From MFWN01 sp964594115 (GTDB taxonomy: Archaea > Nanobdellota > Nanobdellia > Pacearchaeales > GW2011-AR1): a stretch of 28,303 nucleotides of DNA. Both the position numbers and the translations under genes were made by a program. Below, in pieces: positions 23,102 to 28,303 of the stretch. The notes under the pieces are model-generated. The model did no database searches, was not told the DNA's origin, and was given only the letters and a program-made list of their open reading frames with translations. The stretch spans positions 1 to 28,303 of the forward strand of contig CAZQLD010000013.1 in NCBI GenBank assembly GCA_964594115.1. The letters are read 5' to 3'. Position 1 is the stretch's first letter, and every line of letters begins with the position of its first letter.

Positions 23102-24949
23102 ATGAAGGTATTAATAACAGGAGCAAGCGGGCTATTAGGAAGAAGATTGTTTGAGATTATATCTAAAACAGAAGAAACTGTTGGAGTTCATATTGGAGAA
23201 AGAGTTGAAAACATGCATTTTTTAGATATTTCTGATAAAAATTCAGTAGAATCTTTTTTTCAGGAAATAAAGCCAGATGTAATAATTCATGCAGCAGCAC
23301 TTGTTGATGTAGATTATTGTGAAGACCATAAAGAAGAAACAAGAAAGGTAAATGTAGAGGGTACAAAAAATATTGTTGATATATGTAAGAAATACAGATG
23401 CAAGATGGTCTACCTTTCCTCAGACTTTGTTTTTGACGGTGAAACAGGTCCTTATAATGAGAACTCTGAAACTAAGCCTGTAAATTATTATGGAGAAACA
23501 AAACTTGAAGGAGAAAGGATAGTTAAAGAGAATTTAGAAAATTATATTATAATCAGGCCTGCTGTTTTATATGGAGAAGATGAAGGATGTAAAGATTCTT
23601 TTATTAGTAAAGTTCTAAGAAAATTAATTAACAATGAAAAGGTTTTTGCAGATAATAGAATAATCAAATATCCTACATTAACAGATGATGTGGGAAGAGC
23701 AATTAAAAAGCTGATAGAGATTGATGTTAGAGGAATTTATAATGTTGCTGGAGAAGAGGCAATTACAAAATACGCCTGGGCAGTTAAAATAGCAAAAGCT
23801 TATGGCTTTCCTGTAGAAAATGTCATTCCTGACAGCCCTTTATATAAAGCAAAAAGACCATCAAATGTTAAACTAGAGAACTCTAAAACAAAAAGACTAT
23901 TATCAGATTTTTCTATGGCAAAAGTTGATGAAGGAATAGCTATAGTAAAAAATCAAAAAGGGTGTCTTTTTAAAATGATATATAGTGCAAGACCAGATAT
24001 GTTGGTTTTGAATCAGAGTGCATCAGATTTTAGAATTAAGGTTGGAAAAGCTCTTGCTAGAGAGCATCCTGCAGATGTAGACATTATTATTCCTATTCCT
24101 GAATCAGGAATTTATGGTGCGAGTGGCTATGCAGAAGAATCAAAGATTCCTTTTTATTTTGGTTTGATAAGGGATTATTTTACAAATAAAACATTGTTTG
24201 AGCCTACTTTAAGGATGAGGAATGCTGCACTAGATAAAAAATTAATAGTTGTTCCTGGTGTTGTAAAAGATAAAAAAATTGTTTTAGTTGATGAAGCTAT
24301 TCTTGCAGGCACAACCCTTGCTGTTGCAGTTGACAAGCTTAAAAAAGCAGGAGCAAGAGAGATACATGTCAGAATTCCTTCTCCACCTATGCTTTACAGT
24401 TGTAAAAATAAAATATTAGAAGAAGATGCTGATTTAATCGCAAGAAAGTTTGGAAGTAAAAAAGAGGAAATTGAAAAAGGACTTAAAGAACATTTTGAAG
24501 TAGATAGTTTGTGTTTTTTAAGTTTAGACGGGTTTTTAAGCTGTTTATCTGAAAATCAGGTATGCTATGAGTGTTTTAAAAAGAAAACAGATGTTAAGAT
24601 AATAAGGCTGAATGAGGTTCCAGATGAAATAAGAGGAGGGGGAAGTTATTCTATCAAAAGATTGCTAACAGAACCACTAAAGAAAAATCCAGATAATGCT
24701 GGTTTTTATCAAACAACAATCCCTCCTAGAAGCGCAGTTAAAAATCATTATCATAAAGATTTAGACGAGTTTCTTTATTTTATAACTAAGGGCAAGGTTA
24801 GAGTAGACACAGAAACATATGAATTTGATCCTGGAGATATATTTGTTCTTCCTCCAGGCTCTCCTCATGAAATATTTGCAGAAGATAGTGAAGTAAGGCT
24901 AATAGCAGTAAAGCTGCCAAATATTGTTGATGACAAGGTTGAATGTTGA
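23102..24949 (+). CDS. Three-domain fusion: RmlD-like SDR, PurF-type phosphoribosyltransferase, cupin
   Basis: Residues 1 to about 280 are an RmlD-like extended SDR (GASGLLG at 7-13, YLSSDFVFDG, Tyr130/Lys134). Residues of about 288-495 match the catalytic half of amidophosphoribosyltransferase PurF: YSARPD, PIPESGIYGASGYAEES, the PRPP-loop position VDEAILAGTT at 396-405, HVRIPSPP, then DSLCFLSLDG. Cys288, Cys434, Cys488 and Cys491 fall where PurF has its four [4Fe-4S] ligands. Residues of about 505-615 are a cupin (His549, His551, Glu556, His589). The glutaminase half of PurF is absent, with the SDR in its place. The PurF loop VDDSIVRGTT is altered (DE for DD, Ala for Ser and Arg), so PRPP may not be the substrate. 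A role in building an unusual sugar is inferred from context. Confidence 0.83.
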   Translation: MKVLITGASGLLGRRLFEIISKTEETVGVHIGERVENMHFLDISDKNSVESFFQEIKPDVIIHAAALVDVDYCEDHKEETRKVNVEGTKNIVDICKKYRCKMVYLSSDFVFDGETGPYNENSETKPVNYYGETKLEGERIVKENLENYIIIRPAVLYGEDEGCKDSFISKVLRKLINNEKVFADNRIIKYPTLTDDVGRAIKKLIEIDVRGIYNVAGEEAITKYAWAVKIAKAYGFPVENVIPDSPLYKAKRPSNVKLENSKTKRLLSDFSMAKVDEGIAIVKNQKGCLFKMIYSARPDMLVLNQSASDFRIKVGKALAREHPADVDIIIPIPESGIYGASGYAEESKIPFYFGLIRDYFTNKTLFEPTLRMRNAALDKKLIVVPGVVKDKKIVLVDEAILAGTTLAVAVDKLKKAGAREIHVRIPSPPMLYSCKNKILEEDADLIARKFGSKKEEIEKGLKEHFEVDSLCFLSLDGFLSCLSENQVCYECFKKKTDVKIIRLNEVPDEIRGGGSYSIKRLLTEPLKKNPDNAGFYQTTIPPRSAVKNHYHKDLDEFLYFITKGKVRVDTETYEFDPGDIFVLPPGSPHEIFAEDSEVRLIAVKLPNIVDDKVEC

Positions 24950-24979
24950 ATTTAATATAGCATATTTCTTCACAATAAT

Positions 24980-24988
24980 CTTTATAAC
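24980..24988 (+). promoter_or_regulatory. TATA-like box for the HD protein
   Basis: CTTTATAAC lies 16-24 nt before the first of three consecutive ATG codons at 25004. Confidence 0.4.
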
Positions 24989-25003
24989 TTAATTCTTATA
25001 AAA

Positions 25004-25732
25004 ATGATGATGGAAAGAAGTACAAAGCAGGTAATAGATTATGCGGTTTCAGTTAATGATAGTGTTCTTCAGGAAAATCCAGGAGTATTGAATGATGGTG
25101 AAGGTTTTCTTGTCCATATACGGGGAGTTGCAAATAATGCAGAAGAAGCTGCAAGAAAAATCAAAGAAAATTATTCTTGGCTACCTCTAGATGTTGATGA
25201 GACTGTTATGGCTGCAGGTTTACATGATATAGGAAGGTCACTAAATCCAAAAGAGCTTGGGCAGTTAGGACATGAAATAGGAAGTGGAAGATGGATTGAA
25301 AAAGATGGTTTAGAAAAAGAAATTGTTAAAACTTTAAAAGATGCTTATAGAATTGCGCAAATGGCAAGATCCCATGCTTCTATATTTGAGCAGTGGAAAG
25401 TAGCAGAAGAAATAGATAAAACAAGATATAATGCTCTTGTTAAAAATTTTGGAAATATAAATCCTGATTTACTAAAGGCTAGAACCTGGCAAGAAGGAAT
25501 TGTTACTTATTCTGATTTGCGTGATAAAAATGGAAAGCGGGTAGATCCGATATGGAAACTACAGGAGGCTATGAAAAGATATTCTCAGGATGAAAACATA
25601 AAAGATGAGGTTGTTGTTCAAGCTCATAAAAGAGCAATGCCTAGATTAATTTATCTTTGTAAGGCTATAGATGCAGCTACAAAAGGAACTTTAAGCAGAA
25701 CAGAAATTAAAACTCTTTTTGGATTTCTTTAA
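25004..25732 (+). CDS. HD-domain protein (predicted metal-dependent phosphohydrolase)
   Basis: The 242-residue protein has the HD set His38, His74-Asp75 (AGLHDIGRS), His124 (ARSHAS) and Asp171 (TYSDLRD), so it is probably a metal-dependent hydrolase of a phosphate ester or nucleotide. Three ATG codons in a row (25004, 25007, 25010) leave the exact start open; a leaderless message could use any. No partner domain is present. It has its own promoter-like sequence between the PurF-like fusion and the alkaline-phosphatase-family gene, so a pathway link is possible but not shown. Confidence 0.78.
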   Translation: MMMERSTKQVIDYAVSVNDSVLQENPGVLNDGEGFLVHIRGVANNAEEAARKIKENYSWLPLDVDETVMAAGLHDIGRSLNPKELGQLGHEIGSGRWIEKDGLEKEIVKTLKDAYRIAQMARSHASIFEQWKVAEEIDKTRYNALVKNFGNINPDLLKARTWQEGIVTYSDLRDKNGKRVDPIWKLQEAMKRYSQDENIKDEVVVQAHKRAMPRLIYLCKAIDAATKGTLSRTEIKTLFGFL

Positions 25733-25756
25733 TCTTAGTTTTAAGTATAATTAAGA

Positions 25757-25775
25757 TACATAAACTATAAAAAAG
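25757..25775 (+). promoter_or_regulatory. Promoter-like element, related to those at 12957 and 23037
   Basis: tacataaactataaaaaag resembles the two longer copies; the TATA-like part lies about 21-30 nt before the ATG at 25796. Confidence 0.5.
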
Positions 25776-25795
25776 AATTATTCTGGATTATTAAA

Positions 25796-27193
25796 ATGAA
25801 AAAAGCGTTTGTTTTTGGAATTGATGGAGCTTTTCCAGAATATGTTTTTGGTGAGTGGCTGAAGGAATTGCCAAATATAAAAAAACTTGTAGAGAAAGGA
25901 TGTTACGCTAAGCTAAATAGCACCATACCTCCTTTGTCAGCAAATGCATGGGCATCTCTAACAACAGGAAATGCTCCTGCAGATACAGGAATTTTTGAGT
26001 ATGTTTATAGAAAAGATTATTCTTATGATTTTAATGTTATTAGTACAAAAAGCATGAAAGCAAGAACAATCTGGCAAATTCTTTCTGAACAAAACAAAAA
26101 ATCAGTTATTTGTTTTATTCCTTTAACCTGGCCAATAAAACCGTTTAATGGCTGCTTAATTAGCGGAACTCTGACTCCTCCTGGAGAAGATGTTCAGTGT
26201 ACTTATCCTGAAGAACTAAAAGAAGAAATAAAACAGGCTTTAGGAGAAGTTCCTATGCCAGATATTCAAAATTTTAGAAACCTTTCAAAAGAAGAGGTTA
26301 TAAAAGAAGTTTATAAGATGACTGAAAAACACATAAAGATAATGCAATATCTTTTAGAAAACAAGGACTGGAATTTGTTTTTTGGAGTTATAGCAATGAG
26401 TGATAGATTGCATCACTTGTTTTGGAGATATATGGATAAAGGGCATAGAAAATATGAGGCTGGAGGAAAATTTGAAAATGTTTTAAAGGATTTTTATAAG
26501 TTTGTTGACAAAAAACTAGGCGAATTAATAGATATCCTAGATAAAGATACAAAAATAATCATTTTATCTGACCACGGAATTAAAAGACTGCATACAAGAG
26601 TTAATTTAACTGACTGGCTTATAAAAAATAATTATATGGTTTTAAAAGAACCAATTAAAGGAAAATGTAAATTCAACCGTGAGATGATTAACTGGAGCAA
26701 GACAAAAGCTTTTGCTATTGGAGCTTATGAAGGACAGATTTTTATTAATGTAAAAGAAAGAGAACCAGAAGGAATTGTAGAAAAAGAAGATTATAATAAG
26801 CTACTTGATGAACTAGAAGAAAAACTAAAAGAGATTCCTGGAGATGACGGGAAAAAATTGAATACAAAAGTTTACAAAAAGGAAGATTATTTCAAAGGAA
26901 AATGCGAGGATAGGGCTCCTGATATGATTGTTTATTTTGATGATTTAGAGTATGGATGCAATACTTCTTTAATAGGCAATGAAACCTTATGGAGTCTAGC
27001 AACTGCAAAAGGAAGTGATGATGCAGCTCATTCACAACAAGGAATATTTATCATGAAAAATAACAAATGCAAGGGCAATCTTGGAGAGCTGGAAATCGTG
27101 GATGTTGCCCCGACTATTTTGAATGAACTAGGTATTGAAATTCCAGAGGATATGAAAGGAAAAATTGTAAGAATTGAAGATGAAAAAATCTGA
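25796..27193 (+). CDS. Alkaline phosphatase superfamily phosphohydrolase/phosphomutase-like protein
   Basis: This 465-residue protein matches the predicted AP-superfamily phosphohydrolase/phosphomutase group. The start VFGIDGAFPE gives metal ligand Asp10, STIPPLSANAWASLTTG holds the nucleophile position (Ser48, where most relatives have Thr), MSDRLHHLFWRYMD supplies further ligands, and IIILSDHGIKRLH is the second metal site. A late AHSQQGIF gives the final His. There is no signal peptide or membrane anchor. Archaeal members often sit in glycan clusters with unknown substrates, possibly phosphodiester-linked sugars. It overlaps the next gene by 14 bp. Confidence 0.83.
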   Translation: MKKAFVFGIDGAFPEYVFGEWLKELPNIKKLVEKGCYAKLNSTIPPLSANAWASLTTGNAPADTGIFEYVYRKDYSYDFNVISTKSMKARTIWQILSEQNKKSVICFIPLTWPIKPFNGCLISGTLTPPGEDVQCTYPEELKEEIKQALGEVPMPDIQNFRNLSKEEVIKEVYKMTEKHIKIMQYLLENKDWNLFFGVIAMSDRLHHLFWRYMDKGHRKYEAGGKFENVLKDFYKFVDKKLGELIDILDKDTKIIILSDHGIKRLHTRVNLTDWLIKNNYMVLKEPIKGKCKFNREMINWSKTKAFAIGAYEGQIFINVKEREPEGIVEKEDYNKLLDELEEKLKEIPGDDGKKLNTKVYKKEDYFKGKCEDRAPDMIVYFDDLEYGCNTSLIGNETLWSLATAKGSDDAAHSQQGIFIMKNNKCKGNLGELEIVDVAPTILNELGIEIPEDMKGKIVRIEDEKI

Positions 27194-27860
27194 ACAAAGA
27201 GTAATAAAGCACTATGGTCTTGCAATAAAAACAATAAAAAAATTGCCAAATAAAAAATATAAATTAATAGATGTTGGGGCTGCAGGAAGATTATTAAAAA
27301 AATATCTTCCTAAAAATATTGATTATTATAGTTTAGATTACTTTGGAAAGCATGACTATGTTTTTGATTTAAATAAAGGGAAAGTCCCAATTAAGAGCGA
27401 GAGCTTTGATATTGTAGTATGTTTAGAAACTCTAGAGCATGTACTAGAACCCTATAAGGTAATGAAAGAAATATTAAGAATTGGAAAAAAAGACAGTATA
27501 TTTATTTTATCTATGCCAAATGAGTATAATTTTGTTTTAAGATTATATTATTTGTTTGGAAAAAAGACTTCCTGCCAAGAACCTTTTAAAACAGTTTCAA
27601 AAGGCCAGCATATCCATCAGCCAAGAGTAAAAGATGTTATTAACTTTTTTTCTAAGTTTATTAAAATTGAAGAAAAAGTATATTGCTGGCAATCAAGGAG
27701 AAGTGTGAAGAATGATTTTTTTTATTCAATAGATTGTTTTATAAATTTATTAGCTAAAATTTATCCTTCTCTTTTTGCAAGGGTTGTTTCTGTAAAAGGA
27801 AAGAAAAATTTAAATGGAAATTTTAAAAATGTTAAAAAGACTAAAAATAGCATTTTTTGA
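27180..27860 (+). CDS. Class I SAM-dependent methyltransferase
   Basis: I use the ATG at 27180, which overlaps the upstream stop by 14 bp; a TTG at 27174 is the alternative. From this start the 226-residue protein shows a diverged motif I, LIDVGAAGRLL (30-39), the strand-2 acidic residue in YSLDYFG, and LETLEHVLEPYKV, the Methyltransf_11-like signature around 82-94. Ligand-binding details past residue 130 are not recognisable. The C-terminus is strongly basic. It is probably a sugar or lipid methyltransferase working with the adjacent GT4. Confidence 0.82.
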   Translation: MKKSEQRVIKHYGLAIKTIKKLPNKKYKLIDVGAAGRLLKKYLPKNIDYYSLDYFGKHDYVFDLNKGKVPIKSESFDIVVCLETLEHVLEPYKVMKEILRIGKKDSIFILSMPNEYNFVLRLYYLFGKKTSCQEPFKTVSKGQHIHQPRVKDVINFFSKFIKIEEKVYCWQSRRSVKNDFFYSIDCFINLLAKIYPSLFARVVSVKGKKNLNGNFKNVKKTKNSIF

Positions 27861-28303
27861 GCCATCAAGAATTGTTTGGGGAGGGGGACAAAAAGAATCA
27901 GCAAATACTGCTGCATACTTATCTGAAAAGCATGATGTGACTTTTTTTACTCAAAAACCTCCTGATGAAAAATTAGATTTTAATAAATGCAAAATAGAAT
28001 TTATTAAACCCCATAACAGATTTCTTGCATCAGTTGCCTTTTTTATGAAAAAGTTAAGAAAAAAGGAGAAATTTGATGCCATGGTTATTGGAAGTTTTCC
28101 AGCCCCTTTTGTAGCATTCAGGAACACAAGTCTACCAAGTGTCTATATTTCTCATTCACCTCCAAGATATTTTTATAAGCTGAAAAAATATATGTTAAAA
28201 AACGCTACATTAAAGGGGAAAATTATGATTCATGTAAAAAACATTTTCTTTAAAAGATTGGATTATTTAGCTGCTCAAAAACATACTAAACTTTTAGGAA
28301 TAA
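27829..28303 (+). CDS. GT4 glycosyltransferase, N-terminal part, cut by the window end
   Basis: The frame is open from an ATG at 27829 (or 27814, 15 nt earlier) to the last base. It encodes LKIAFFEPSRIVWGGGQKES at the start, the glycine-rich opening typical of GT-B family 4 transferases, and later FDAMVIGSFPAP and SVYISHSPPRYFY, matching the acceptor domain. About 158 residues are visible, and the donor-binding half lies outside. It overlaps the preceding methyltransferase by about 32 bp in another frame. Confidence 0.75.
   Translation, partial: MLKRLKIAFFEPSRIVWGGGQKESANTAAYLSEKHDVTFFTQKPPDEKLDFNKCKIEFIKPHNRFLASVAFFMKKLRKKEKFDAMVIGSFPAPFVAFRNTSLPSVYISHSPPRYFYKLKKYMLKNATLKGKIMIHVKNIFFKRLDYLAAQKHTKLLGI

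Noticed and set aside
23963..24580. The PurF-like domain as a de novo purine biosynthesis enzyme
   Set aside because: The glutaminase domain is missing, the PRPP loop is altered, and the domain is fused to sugar-type SDR and cupin domains within a glycan cluster.
1..28303. CRISPR arrays, tRNA or rRNA genes, transposons
   Set aside because: No regularly spaced repeats, no cloverleaf-like or rRNA sequence and no transposase or integrase motifs were seen, and no intergenic gap exceeds about 100 bp.

Overview
The window reads as a piece of an AT-rich, gene-dense archaeal chromosome, most likely from a small-genome DPANN-type lineage (Woesearchaeota/Pacearchaeota-like). The taxon is an inference. 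The supports are: AT-rich TATA-like boxes about 20-35 nt before many ATG codons, almost no Shine-Dalgarno sequences (leaderless style), a preQ0 synthase of the QueC family (archaeosine or queuosine precursor), a small protein built from the eIF5A N-terminal domain, lysine/AGA-rich coding, and intergenic gaps mostly under 100 bp. No tRNA, rRNA, CRISPR array, transposase or integrase was seen.

Region 1 (1-10.6 kb) has genes on alternating strands, often in tail-to-tail pairs that touch or overlap. Most are glycosyltransferases: three GT2, one GT4, one GT9, one CgeB-like and one multi-pass GT39/GT83-like membrane enzyme. A zinc-ribbon methyltransferase lies among them, with three non-glycan genes: a nucleoside deoxyribosyltransferase-like protein, QueC and the eIF5A-like mini-protein. 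This half looks like glycan assembly at the membrane.

Region 2 (10.7-25 kb) is entirely on the + strand and looks like a sugar-nucleotide biosynthesis island full of unusual fusions. In order it holds: a methyltransferase-fold protein; a classical SDR whose catalytic Tyr is Phe; a normal SDR with foreign-looking codons between two copies of a 24-nt repeat; a tandem GDP-fucose-synthase-like SDR in which both catalytic Tyr are gone; a minimal two-subunit E1-type thiamine diphosphate enzyme; a cupin fused to a GDP-mannose-4,6-dehydratase-like enzyme; an HddC-CBS-HddA fusion (heptose guanylyltransferase and kinase); a 38-residue acidic ORF; an alkaline-phosphatase-superfamily protein; a nucleotidyltransferase-P-loop kinase-HAD fusion; and an RmlD-like SDR fused to a PurF-type phosphoribosyltransferase domain and a cupin. 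Family knowledge points to a GDP-D-glycero-D-manno-heptose-derived 6-deoxy sugar as the likely product line. The thiamine diphosphate pair and the PurF-like domain have no place in the known heptose pathway, so an undescribed modified sugar is a reasonable guess.

Region 3 (25-28.3 kb), also on the + strand, has an HD-domain protein, a second alkaline-phosphatase-superfamily protein, a methyltransferase and the start of a GT4 glycosyltransferase that runs off the end. It looks like a return to assembly or tailoring functions.
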